Below, one piece after another: positions 1 to 11,699 of a stretch of DNA of 64,000 nucleotides. The notes beneath the pieces are model-generated. The model was not told where the DNA came from. It worked only from the letters and a program-made list of their open reading frames with translations, and did not search any database. Source of the DNA: Diogma glabrata (taxonomy: Eukaryota; Arthropoda; Insecta; Diptera; Cylindrotomidae); the NCBI GenBank assembly GCA_963693315.1, contig OY856186.1, positions 382,328,215 to 382,392,214 on the forward strand. The letters run 5' to 3'. Each line of letters opens with the position of its first letter. The stretch's first letter is position 1. The translations under genes and the position numbers were made by a program.

Positions 1-723
1 TATATGAAATAGCTGCGTGGAACGTAAGTTAAAACCTGGGAAGGAGTTAGAGAAAATACATACATATAAGGAGAGGGGAGGTGAATTGTATGACCGAGAT
101 TGTCTTGCATACATTTAATTCTGTCCATATCTTAACGTTCCTTCAAGAGGCAGAGTTATTCTAACTGGGCATTCACCAGTAAATAAACAGGTGGGTGAGG
201 ACAATGAATTTTAGTGACTGTATTAAAGTGGTTCACCAACATTTTTTTAATCTATTCTAAAGAAATTTATACTATAGTTTGGACATGAAAAGTATAATTA
301 CACCTGCAGGAGCTAACAACAAAACATATTTAAAGAGGTAAGGATACAGGACAACGGTAACATTGACAATAATTGTTTAAGTGAAAAACTTCTCGATTCC
401 GCCAGTATTAAATTCGTCAGAAAAACCGATAACGCATCATAACTATTATAAACTATATGAAAGCTTTTGTTGGTATCGATTTCACAGGTTTTTTCATATA
501 TTTTAAAAATAAGTTTCAGTTTCAGAGACCCTATATTATATCGTTGCCTGAAATAAATTAGAATAATTGAATGTCACCAATGAAGAGCTGTGTAAAGAAT
601 TTGGAGGCGAGCAAATTTTATATCAGTGGATTAAAAAAGGCAACTTTGGCAAAGACTTACCATCCAGACCTCATAAAAATAAAATAATTAAAAAAAAAGT
701 TATATACTTAAATTTTAACTTAC
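1..723 (-). other. Unresolved 3' part of the kinesin gene (intron and beyond)
   Basis: The kinesin gene's second exon stops at a good splice donor (GTAAGT on the minus strand at 723-718), so this stretch must begin with an intron. A good acceptor (TTTATTTCAG on the minus strand, ending near 554) is followed by about 220 bases open in one frame, but that frame does not match the phase-0 exon end, so I did not join it. A plus-strand stretch at 567-680 looks codon-like but is not recognised. The remaining exons probably lie to the left of the window. Confidence 0.3.
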
Positions 724-2191
724 CGCATCCAAACTCATCGAGTCTATTTGAAATATTTTTGAACAAATTTCAATTTCTCTTTTTAAATTCGTTTGGAATT
801 TTAAAACTTTAATTTTGCTTAACAATGTTAAACAATTTTGTTGTGAGCTATGTAATGATGCATAAATTGAATCAATTTTATTAAAGTAAACAAGTATTTC
901 TGGACTATCTAAACTTATAACAGCTGCAGTGGTTTGCTTATCACATTTATTTGGTAATTTAAATGAGTTTGTAGAATTAAGCTTTTCTTCAAGTTGTTTG
1001 ATAGTGGCTTGTAATTTTTGAAGTTCATTTTGTTGACTATTAATTTTCTTTATATAAAACTCTTTGGGCATATTGCTTGTAGCGACAGTGGCACTTAACT
1101 TGGTACGTATGCTTCTTGCACGAAGCGCATATTTTAAAGTATTATATGTATCTTCATAGGAAAGGGATGATGGTGATATATTTGCAATCATTAATGTTTG
1201 ACAGTTACCTCCTAAACTGTCTTTTAATATTCTAGTTAAATTTGAATCTCTAAAAAAGGAATAATTAATTTATGGTTTTATTGGTATCGTATATAGATCA
1301 AATTTACCTGAATGGAATATGTTTTAATCCATCGGCTAAATTATTTATGCAGTTTCCTAGTGCCAGAAGAGATTTGTTAATTGAAGCTCCTTCTTTAAAA
1401 CGTAATCCCATGCCTTTAGTGCTAGCAGCTCTTTCTGAGCCCGCCAAATCTATCATGGATAGTTTTATTGTTCTTTTTTCTGATGTTATTTTATTAGTCA
1501 TTCTTATGTGTACCTGAAATATAGCATGGCTTCGGCTACTTTCAGCATTTGCATCGGTTGGATGTTGTGTTCTATTTTTATTACCTTTGATTAATAGATT
1601 GTATAATTCGTCTGCGCTATCTATTTTTATTAAATTTAATCCACGAACAACTACACCATTTGAATCTTCTCGTAATTTTAAAGGTCCTGTTTTTGTTAAC
1701 AGATTCATGACTTGTTCATTGTAGACTTCTAGATAAGATATTCCTACTTCAAATTTAAATTTTTCATCTAACTCTTGCATTTGTTTATATATTTCACTTA
1801 TGGTTAACACAATAATACCGCTGCAGTTTTCATTTCCTAACATTGTATGAGTTTTACCAGCTCCAGTTGCACCATAAACAAAAACTGAACAATTATATCC
1901 GTTCATGACTGTTGTAACCAGAGGTTTCATGCAACTATTAAACACGTCAGAATTTGAACATTTATCGTCAAAAACTTCATCATATTCCATCGACAAATTT
2001 TTATTTGCCCGTTTATTTAAATCACGAAAGTTTTGCTTCGATCCATGAAAATAAAAATCATCTACATCTTCATCGGGATCAAATATAATGGTATTTGTAT
2101 CTAAAATTCGCACTAATCTTCGTTGGTTTTGTTCTATTTCACGAAATGAAGATGGTCTAACACGGACAACTACTTTTATATGTTTATCCAT
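724..2191 (-). CDS. Klp67A: Kinesin-8 family motor protein (KIF18A/Klp67A-like), 5' exons, partial
   Basis: Plus-end-directed microtubule motor; family members control kinetochore-microtubule length and spindle size. Two exons, 2191-1308 and 1249-724, give 470 codons; the 58-bp intron has GT/AG borders and joins an Arg codon in phase. Start chosen at [13 protein letters not shown] because the motor's first beta strand begins there; an upstream Met at 2245 adds an unlikely extension. Visible motifs: P-loop GATGAGKT (residues 107-114), switch I SSRSH (218-222), switch II DLAGSE (248-253), then exon 2 with [18 protein letters not shown] and [13 protein letters not shown] at the motor end. [17 protein letters not shown] is typical of kinesin-8. 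A coiled-coil neck follows ([18 protein letters not shown]). The gene continues leftward; the tail is missing. The symbol is by family resemblance, not by confirmed orthology. Confidence 0.88.
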
Positions 2192-2620
2192 TGTTTTTGT
2201 ATATTTTATAAGTAAATAAATGTTTTTTATAAGAATACTTGACACAAAACAATATATGATTTCATTTATACATTATAAAATCGTTTGTTTTTGTATAATT
2301 ATGTTGGTAGCATTTATTTCAAAACTACAATTGAATTATACTCAGCAAGTTATTGCCCAGCCGACAGGCGACACAACAAATTGATTTGTATCCGATACAA
2401 AACAATCAAATAAATAACTGCGTGGCCCATTTCTCAAAAATGCCGATGAAATTGAAATTTTGACGTTTCTCGCTGAAATATTATTTTTTGTTTCCTTTAT
2501 TTTCTTCCACAAAAATTAAATTACGAAATAGTTATTTATTTATCTAGAACGAAAAGTGAAATTTTAAAGTACGAGCTAGTTGTTTACGGCCGAGGCGTCT
2601 AGTCAAAGCCGAAATTGCTA
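2192..2620 (+). promoter_or_regulatory. Probable divergent promoter with a candidate non-coding 5' exon
   Basis: The space directly upstream of the kinesin start. On the plus strand, about 2450-2620 is less AT-rich than its surroundings and ends at a donor-like GCTA/GTGAGT (cut after 2620), as a 5' untranslated exon would. The plus-strand ITPRID-like coding exon at 20250 begins with a splice acceptor and so needs such an upstream exon. The link between the two is inference only. Confidence 0.3.
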
Positions 2621-2721
2621 GTGAGTACCTTTAAAAAAACTTTTCGTTTGAGGTATATACAAAATTTTATTTCATACTGGAAATTTATTAAAATAAAATG
2701 AAATGAGTTTTAAATTTTGCT

Positions 2722-2887
2722 CAAAAAGTTGAACTTTAACCTCCTAGGACTTTGTAAAGTTTTATAAAGTCCTAGGACGTTAAAGTTCATATTTATGGTA
2801 CAAAAAGTTGAACTTTAACGTCCTAGGACTTTATAAAATTTTATAAAGTCCTAGGACGTTAAAGTTCAACTTTTTGTACCATAAATA
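2722..2887. repeat. Two adjacent hairpin palindromes, one perfect
   Basis: The segment 2790-2887 is a perfect 98-bp palindrome without spacer (arms from TATTTATGGTAC to the centre TAAAATTTTA). Directly before it, 2722-2789 holds a second, slightly imperfect copy of the same arms (GTTGAACTTTAACCTCCTAG instead of ...ACGTCCTAG). It is probably a short foldback MITE duplicated in tandem. Confidence 0.85.
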
Positions 2888-3586
2888 ATCCGAAAAATGT
2901 CGATTTAGATATCAGTATGAAATAAAAATAATTATTGAAAAATATTATTTGAATTTCAACACAATTTGTCAAAATTTACTCAAGTAGGAGTGCGTTCGAT
3001 TACTTAATGAGATATTAACCATTTAATGAATGACAGATGACAGCGTTCGAGAACTTGAAAAACCGATTTCATTTAAATTTGCATTTAATGAAACCTTAAA
3101 TAGCATATTTAAGTTTTAATGAAGTTTTTTATTCAAAAAAATTTCAAATCGAAAACTGTAAAATTTTGTTTTATAATTTTTAATTAATTTAGCAAATTAG
3201 GTATTACGATTTAATTGTAATATAATGAATTAAGGAATTAATTTTAAATATAATAATTAATTCTCAATTGAAAAATATAAACAAAATGGATGAAAATTTA
3301 GAAATTAGTATTCGTATTAGTATTTAGAATAAAATTAATTAATAAGTTTTTGCAATCAATTCAATCACCAGTCTCAAACTACAGATTCCTTAAAGTTTTC
3401 GAGTTAGTTACAACTTTAAAGATGAATTTGTTTTTGAAAATTTTTAAAATAAATTTAATTACGACGGAAGTGATTGAAAAATAATGCATTAGATTTTAAG
3501 ATTTTAAATTGATTATAACTTTTATAATCCAACATTTCGTTTATTTATTCATAGAAGTGTCAAAACTTTTCAAATATGACATTATA
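2888..3586. other. AT-rich spacer with a possible old MITE end
   Basis: No coding signal. GAGTGCGTTCGATTACTTA near 2990 resembles, inverted, AAGTTCTCGAACGTACTC near 7182-7199. This suggests that everything between may sit inside one older, heavily interrupted TIR element. The match is short and imperfect. Confidence 0.25.
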
Positions 3587-3595
3587 TACTTTAAA

Positions 3596-3705
3596 CCCGC
3601 TAAACATGGTGAATCGTTTACGAATCGTTTACGAACCGTAAACGAACAATGCGGTTCATAAACGGTTCGTAAATGGTTCGTAAACGATTCACCATGTTTA
3701 GCGGG
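3596..3705. mobile_element. 110-bp palindromic MITE (CCCGCTAAACATGG ends)
   Basis: Inverted repeats CCCGCTAAACATGGTGAATC at the left and their complement at the right enclose a short core built of repeated GTTTACGAA/TTCGTAAAC words. It is flanked by AA on both sides (3594-3595 and 3706-3707), a possible 2-bp target duplication. It sits exactly between the left target duplication and the first base of the larger element at 3708, so it inserted later. Confidence 0.75.
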
Positions 3706-3707
3706 AA

Positions 3708-5386
3708 CATGGTATAACGAATATAAGGTATTCTTGACAGCTAATCGAAAATTTTGTGTGACGTCATCCGGCGTAAATATAAAGAAACAAAAAATGTTTT
3801 AATTTGAAAATTAGAGAAAACATAATTTTTACGTTATGGTTTTCCTTATTTTTTTCATTGACAATTTGTTTATTAAGTTTTCTAGCTCTAAAGAACATTT
3901 TACAGGGTAGGAAATTCGACGTCCACGCCATGCTGCAGTGGTAATGCAGACAGAATTAGGTTGGTGTATCGGAGACAAGCAGAGAAAAACTGCTTAGTCT
4001 ATTACGCTACATCACGGCGAATTGGCGCCTTAAAACTTCTTATGACCTTAACATCATAACAGAACCACTAACGAAAATTTGGGTTGGGACTGAGGTTAAT
4101 ACCATCACTCCGAAAAAAAAGCTTTGTTAAATTTGATAACCAAAAAAAGAATACCAGACACTAACAAAATAACAGAAGTTTTACCTGGACGTGAGAAAGA
4201 ACCAAACTACCGAATCGGAACGTGAAACGTGTGCAGCCTGATCGCTCATGATGCTTTAATAAGCCTAGAAACAGAGGCTGAGAGGCATAGGATGGATATC
4301 ATTTCTCTGCAAGAAATTAGACAGCCAATAATCGGAAAACAAAACTCGAATAGTCACTCTTTATGCAGTAGTGGTCATTCTTTTCGAAATGAATTTAGTA
4401 CTGGTTTCCTTGTTGGTGCACGCATACAAGAAGCCGTGTTGGAATCCATCCTGGTCAATGAAAGGATTTGCTACTTAGGGGTACGCGGTACACAAAACAA
4501 TATTTCTCTTATTGCCTTGCATGCACCTACTGAAGCTAAGACCGTCAATATTTTCTACATAGCACTGGAGGAGGTTATGAAATCAACACCAACAATGATA
4601 ATGGTGAGAGAATGACTGAGTTTGCAAATTATCAAATAATTTGAGAATTACCAGTACTTTCTTTTCGCATCGATCGATTCTTATCTTATCGACTTATGTT
4701 TTTAAACCGAATGGAAACTCTTGAAGTCAAATTGATCAAGTACTAGCAATAGCACGTTTCTTTTCGAGCGATTTGGATGTGCGTTCCTTTAGATGTGCAA
4801 ATATTGGAAGTAACCACTTCCTTGTATGTTCTAAGATAAGGTTCCACTTTCAACGATCAAATCAACGATCTTTTACTCATTAGAGTATTTAAAAGTTTGT
4901 CTTTTAAAGTCCAATCATTTTCAGTGAAGTGTAAGGAACAAACTATCTTATAATAAATACGAACATTTTCTTTTTCCACATGATCCCTATCCACTACAAA
5001 TTGATTTATTTTCCTGGAAATTAAAAAACCTTATGTTTTGAGTATGATTTTTCACATTTGTTGAAAACTTTTGCAGGTTTTAACGTAGTTCGGCATTTAA
5101 ATTTGTATATGTTTTAAATTTTAATAGTAAAACAAATACTAAAGTTCATTAATTAATGAATGAATTAATTTCAATCATTTCATAAACTAATAAATTAACT
5201 TATAAATCATTCTAAATATATTTTTAATTTAAAAACAATAGCTTTTCTCATTGATAATAACAACAAACGTATTATATAAAACTCTGAATGACGTCAATCA
5301 AAATCAAAATGGCATCGCTGTCACTCTAGTGAGAATACCTTATTTTCATTTTACCATGGAGAATACCTTATTTTCATTTTACCATG
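3708..5386. mobile_element. 9-bp-TSD TIR element (Mutator-like), copy 1, non-autonomous
   Basis: Starts CATGGTATAACGAATATAAG and ends with the near-complement (ATTTTCATTTTACCATG). The terminal inverted repeats are about 27 bp with a few mismatches, and each end carries an inner TGACGTCA-type word. It is flanked by the 9-bp direct repeat TACTTTAAA (3587-3595, now separated by a small MITE, and 5387-5395). A second copy at 42791 has the same ends and its own 9-bp duplication, which fixes the boundaries. Nine-base duplications suggest the MuDR/Mutator superfamily, although Merlin-like elements are not excluded. No transposase is encoded; the cargo is a dead RTE-type endonuclease. The last 28 bp (5359-5386) are a tandem duplicate of 5331-5358. 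Confidence 0.8.
4211..4875 (+). pseudogene. Broken RTE-type (EEP) endonuclease domain carried in the TIR element
   Basis: Conceptual reading RIGT-stop-NVCSLI, then MDIISLQEIR (catalytic Glu), NEFSTGFLVGARI, NERICYLGVRG and ISLIALHAPTE matches the exonuclease-endonuclease-phosphatase fold of RTE-clade retrotransposons. After about 4610 the reading shifts: NGERMTEFANYQ, later SQIDQVLA and DLDVRSFRCANIGSNHFLV (the SDH-like end). The GDFN-type motif in the middle is deleted. The conserved Trp after GT is a TGA stop (4223-4225), so the domain cannot be made. It resembles proteins often annotated as craniofacial development protein 2-like, which are themselves retroelement endonucleases. Confidence 0.8.
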
Positions 5387-5425
5387 TACTTTAAATGAAA
5401 TACGTTCGAATACTAAATGAACCTC

Positions 5426-6630
<1,205 letters not shown>

Positions 6631-6685
6631 TCGCGTCTTTTGACTGGTTCATTAAATATATAATGAAAATGAGATCTCATTAATA

Positions 6686-7178
6686 CTAAGTTTACACCAG
6701 GATCTAATAGGTACATACTTTACTTATTAGGTCGACTATGGTCGATGTAAACAGTTATCAAAAAAGTACGTACCAAATATTTGGTAGGATGATTTGCTAC
6801 GTATCAAATTAGGTACGTAGCAAATAGGTATTATTTTTACGGTGTGAACACTAAAATTAGGCATGACATTTAAAATAAAAATAAATCAACTTATTTTATA
6901 AATATATATTTATGTTTGATGTGATTTTTTTGCTGAAATTAAAAGTAAAATAAATTTTAGCATTAATATAATAAATATTTTCAGTTTTTTATAAAAAATA
7001 TATATGGAAATTATTTTTTCCTAACCAAAAAATTAACAATGAAAAGGACGCGCTAAAAATTAATATGTCATACCTAATTAATAAGAGTTTACATCACCGT
7101 ATCAAATTTAAAAAGTATGATGGTGAAAATGGCTAGCTAATTTGATACGTCGCAAATTAGATACTGGTGTAAACTTAG
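6686..7178. mobile_element. TA-flanked MITE with CTAAGTTTACACCAG ends
   Basis: Inverted terminal repeats CTAAGTTTACACCAG at 6686-6700 and CTGGTGTAAACTTAG at 7164-7178, each next to TA (6684-6685 and 7179-7180). Inner parts (GATCTAATAGGTAC against GCAAATTAGATAC) continue the symmetry. Non-coding, 493 bp; the TA duplication fits a Tc1/mariner-type non-autonomous element. Confidence 0.75.
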
Positions 7179-7214
7179 TATAAGTTCTCGAACGTACTCT
7201 AGGATAGCAAAGTA

Positions 7215-7616
7215 AAGCCGCTTTCCAATCGAGTGAATTGCTGAATGATTCAGTTAAACTGAATTGTATTCCGGAATTTGTATGTTCCAATGGTAATATT
7301 CAGTTTCCACTGAACGTAAACTGAGCTACTACAGAACTGAATTGAATTGAATAAAGTGAAGGAAAAAATAGGTTCATCAGTTCAACATATTCATATTTTT
7401 TTATTTACGGTTTGTGGTCAAACGTTAAAAATAATAAAAAATAAATCGGAACATATTTGTTTGTGTCTAAATTTTCAATTTTGGTTATGTATTTTTTAAA
7501 TGTCAAAAAATTGCTGTTTTTTGATGTTTTGGCTCTATTTTTGATGATTTACTGAATATTAGACCAATTCAGTTTAAGTGAATCATTCAGTAATTCACTC
7601 GATTGGAAAGCGCCTT
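7215..7616. mobile_element. MITE with GCTTTCCAATCGAGTGAATT ends
   Basis: Left GCTTTCCAATCGAGTGAATT followed by CTGAATGATTCAGTTAAACTG; the right end is the near-complement (CAGTTTAAGTGAATCATTCAG, then AATTCACTCGATTGGAAAGC). About 400 bp, no coding capacity. The exact outer border and target duplication are unclear (AAG[C/G]CGC). Confidence 0.7.
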
Positions 7617-7680
7617 AAATTGAAATTTTTTAGTCGATTTGCAGATTCAATTTCATCGAGAAATGGGCCACAGCAGATAT

Positions 7681-8413
7681 CGTGTTTTCTTTTATGACGC
7701 TCACAAATAACCCTGACACCAGACAAAATGGCTGTCAGAAGCAAATGACACCGTAGAGTTATGATTTTTGTTCTTTTATTATCGGAATCATCATCTGTCA
7801 AACTGAAAATTAAAAATATGTCTTCACGCATTAATGTTATTATCGCTAGAGTTATTGTAATTAATAATTACAAATTTATTTCAAATAAATGATAATTGAC
7901 AGTAGGAGTGATGCAAATAATTTAGAAGATGAAATGGTTTTGATAATTGCATTTAATCAACAAAAAATATTAACACATTAATTGTTTAAGTTATAATGTC
8001 ATCAACAAAAATATATTTGTTTTTATTTTGTAATTACTCCTTTTAAACTTTTTTTGTTATAAAATTAAAAGCTAAAGAATTACTTCTGTTTTAAAATACC
8101 TATAAACAGAAAAGTTTTATTTAAATTAGTAAAAAAAAATTTGGTATTATCATTAATTATAACCGTTTACATTTTTCTGTTAGTTTTTATCTATTTGAGA
8201 TATTTTTGTTTTGTATTTTTCCATTTATATTTTTGAATTTAAATTTGACATCTTGACTAGTAATGCTCCCAAAAATTAAGAGTCACCGGAGTTAACTCTA
8301 GTGCTATAAAAGAACAGAAAAGCATCAAACTTCAGGGTTATGAGTAATAACAGAACAGCATATGTTGACACCAGGTGTCACAAAGCTAACTCCGAGTAAT
8401 AAAAGAAAACACG
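7681..8413. mobile_element. Possible degenerate TIR element (CGTGTTTTCTTTTAT ends)
   Basis: CGTGTTTTCTTTTAT at 7681 is the complement of ATAAAAGAAAACACG ending at 8413, and CCCTGACACCAG near 7710 is weakly echoed by GACACCAGGTGTCA and CAGGGTTATGAG on the other side. Only short stretches match, so this is tentative. I see no gene in 7617-8754. Confidence 0.35.
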
Positions 8414-8754
8414 AATAATTATACTTTTTTGCAGTCGATGATTTTTGAAAGTCGAAACCAGAATTAATCTAAAAATTATACCTATAGCTATTATAGAAGC
8501 TACAGCTTGTCACTTGTGAAGTGATTTCGCATAATTTGGTTAAATCTAATGTTGTTTTCTTTTTGCCAAAAAATTGCTCTGATTCGCCCATTTTTGCTCT
8601 CAGATAAAGTTTTTTTGACATTACGTATTCTATTTGACAAAAAAAGTGATCTTTTTTTGCCCTAAAAATATTTTTCTGAATCTCGATTTTTTCGTAGAAC
8701 AAGTTGTAAATACTATAGAGTTGCACAACTACATTTACACATCTGTCAAAATTA

Positions 8755-9263
8755 CCCTGGTTAAACATTCCAATTCAAACCTATTGAATCCTATTAAATC
8801 CAATATAATTTCAATAGGATTAAATCGGATTGAATTGGTTTAATAGGAAGACTTCGATCTACCAATTAAAATTCAATCGGAATGGATGGGATTTAACAGA
8901 AAAAGAGGTTCTGTAGGATTCTAAAGGAAATTTCCAATTGAGTTTCAATCGGAAATTAAGAGATTCAATAGGAAAAGGGAAATTAGAAAAAAATTAAACA
9001 ATCTTATAAATTTAACAGGAATGAATAGGAATGAATAGGATTAATCGGAATTCTGCAATGGAAATTTCCAATTAATTCCTATTTATATACATTTCCTATA
9101 GATTCCAGTTGAAAAATAAAATAGAGATATTTAACAGGAATGAATAGGATTGTATTGGAAATAGATTTTTTGAATAGGACTTAATTGAAAATTCCCAATG
9201 CAGAATTCCGATTAATCCAATTAATTTTTTTCAATTGGTTTGAATTGGAATGTTTAACCAGGG
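8755..9263. mobile_element. Long-TIR element A (CCCTGGTTAAACATTCCAAT ends), intact
   Basis: A 509-bp palindrome-like element: CCCTGGTTAAACATTCCAAT at the left and its complement at 9244-9263, flanked by TA on both sides (8753-8754, 9264-9265). Both arms are made of short degenerate repeats of the type CCTATTnAATCC/GGATTnAATAGG. No coding capacity. The copy at 9453-12031 is the same family. Confidence 0.85.
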
Positions 9264-9793
9264 TAGTAAACAAACAAGACGCCATTTACTTATTATTATT
9301 TTTTTAAAGTGAAATAGTTATTGTTTAAATAAATATTTTCTTAAAATCGTGTTTTAAATGGAAAAGTAATATAAAATTATTTAATTAATTACAAAAACAT
9401 TTAATAACAGTTCACAAACACAACCACAAAGCTAGATCAACTCTCTTCATATCCCTGGTTAAACATTCCAATTGAAACCGATTGAAAAAAATGAATTGGA
9501 TTAATCGGAATTCTGCATTGGGCATTTTCAATTAAATCCTATTCAAAAAATCTATTTCCAATACAATCCTATTCATTCCCGTTAAATATCTCTATTTTAT
9601 TTTTCAACCGGAATGGATAGGATTCTATAGGAAATATATATAAATAGGAATTAATTGGAAACTTCCATTGCAGAATTCCGATTAATCCTATTCATTCCTA
9701 TTAAATCTTTTCCAATTAAATCCTGTTAATATATGTTTTAAATATTTTTAATAATTACAAAAACACCAATTTTTATTCACTTTTTTTTTTAAT

Positions 9794-9831
9794 TAACGAC
9801 CGGTTTCGATTTTCAAAAAATCATCGACAGG
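9794..9831 (-). ncRNA. Hammerhead-ribozyme-like motif in the PLE tail
   Basis: On the minus strand the motif reads GTCGATGA, then a small hairpin (ATTTTTTGAAAAT), then CGAAACCGGTCG. Hammerhead ribozymes of Penelope-like elements have a CUGANGA core box, stem II, GAAA, a very short palindromic stem III (here CCGG) and a GUC cleavage site. All are present in order, but the first box reads UCGAUGA instead of CUGAUGA, so this copy may be inactive. Confidence 0.5.
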
Positions 9832-10211
9832 TTTAATTTGCAATTAAAAATTATAATGAAATTACCAACTATATATACTAAATTTACAAGTTATAAAAAC
9901 AGAATTAAGAGCTAAGTAATAAATAAGGTGGAGGGGTAAAACTTAAAATTTAACTCTTTAAACAAAAAATATAAAAGTAAAAGAATAAAAAACTATACAA
10001 AATAAGGGGTAAATTACTAATTACGGGAGGGCTTATATTTTAAATGGTTATAAAAGTAATTAAAATAGACAAACATAAAAATAAATAAAGATCATGTAAA
10101 AATAAACAAACAACGAGAAAAAATAAATTAAACTTATTGAAAAATGGAAAAACCTAATTAACAATTTTTTTAAACATAACTTAAATATTAAATAAATTTT
10201 ATAAGCTAGAT

Positions 10212-11699
10212 TTAAAGATTTAAATTGAACAATGGTGATATTATTTTGGCTTCTTCTAAATTCATCAAATTAGGTTGATTTGTTATATAGTATGATTCGT
10301 ATGCATCTAATTTCCAATGTTGTTGTACAATTTTTATTAATTTAGAGTTATTTTCGTCTATATTGTGTTGTTTTTCCAACATGTGTTCTGCTACGCTAGA
10401 TTTGTTCGGATGCTTTTTGATTACTGCTTTTTTATGTTCATTATACCTTGTTTTGAACTCTCGAGATGTTTGGCCCACGTATATTGCATCACAATTTTCA
10501 CAACCTATTTGGTAAAATCCCGATTTAGTATTTTCTGGATCTTTGTCTTTGTAATTATGTATAGATTTTTTTAAACTTGTTAAAGGGCGAGTTACTAGTT
10601 CTATATCATGTTTAGCGAAGATTTTTTGTAATTTATTGGTTATGGTTGGGTAATATGGTACGCTAATTCTTTTTTTAATTTTAGTTTCTTTTTGTAGAGG
10701 TGTCAGTGTAGATATTTGTGTTTCGAAAAATTTTTTCCTATGGGTTTTTATAATTTGTTCTGCAAAACCTTTTGTATATCCATTGGCTATTGCAGTTTCT
10801 ATAATATACATTTCTTCTTTTTTAAATTCTTCTATATCCATCGGTATATTAAACAAACGGTGTGCCATTAAACGCAGCTTTCTTATGTGTTATATGGTGA
10901 AATGAGTCTGCAACTATGAAACGGTTTGTGTTGGTAGGTTTTCTATATATTCCAAATTTAATTTGTTGGTTGGGTAATTTAATTATTTTTGTATCTAAAA
11001 AATTTAATGTGTTGTTCTCTTCTATTTCTTTGGTAAATTGTATGTTTGGATGTATAGAATTTAAGGTTGTAAATAAATCATCTAGTTGTGTTCTATTGAC
11101 TATTGCAAAGATATCGTCTACATATCTTAGCCAGATTCTGGGTGTATTTGCTCTTGTTTCTAAAAACTCCGTTTCTAGATGACTCATGAAGATATTACTT
11201 AACTATGGTGCTAATTTACTTCCCATCGAAGTTCCTGATATTTGTTTATAATATTTATCTCGAAATTGAAAATAACTTTGTTCCATACATGCAGATACTA
11301 TTTTTAGATAAACTTTTATTTTATTTGGTGGTACGCTATGCTTCAAAAGGTGTTCTTCAAGGTATTCTAATGATAAATCTATCGGAATACTGGATACTGT
11401 CACATCAAATGACACCATTATCTCGTCAGCATTTATTTTTACATTTTTTAACTCTTCAACTAACTGTAATGAATTTTTTATGCTTTTTCCTTTTGGGGGT
11501 GGGATTTGGTTTAGTTCTTTCAACACCCATTTTGCCATGTTTTCTGTTGGTGTATTTATATTGGAACATATAGGTCTCATTTTATTTCCTGCTTTGTGAA
11601 TTTTTGGTAATGCGTATAATTTAGCTATTTTTGGACTTGTTACATTGAAAATATATTTTAATTTAGGTTCTTCTAACAAAAATTGGTGTTTTTGTAATT
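10212..11699 (-). pseudogene. PLE reverse transcriptase with GIY-YIG endonuclease, inactivated
   Basis: Reading on the minus strand: KLYALPKIHK, MRPICSNINTPTE, a degraded SFDVTVSSIP (family SFDV-SLFPSIP), GTSMGSKLAP, then LRYVDDIFAI (catalytic YVDD) and LNFLDTKI. The C-terminal part (10868-10212) carries the endonuclease: GFYQIGCENCDAIYVGQTSR with Arg and a YNEH motif. Two breaks: an in-frame TAG right after SKLAP (about 11205-11207) and a one-base frameshift between KAAFN and MAHRLFN (about 10865). The N-terminus is missing. A functional product is therefore not expected; the identity as PLE is clear from the RT/GIY-YIG order. Confidence 0.88.

Noticed and set aside
4229..4615. Craniofacial development protein 2-like host gene
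   Set aside because: The reading belongs to an RTE-type endonuclease inside a TIR element present twice with target duplications; it begins after a stop within the domain.
8469..8843. Overlapping frames of 99 and 69 residues on both strands
   Set aside because: Low complexity, and they run into the TIR of element A.
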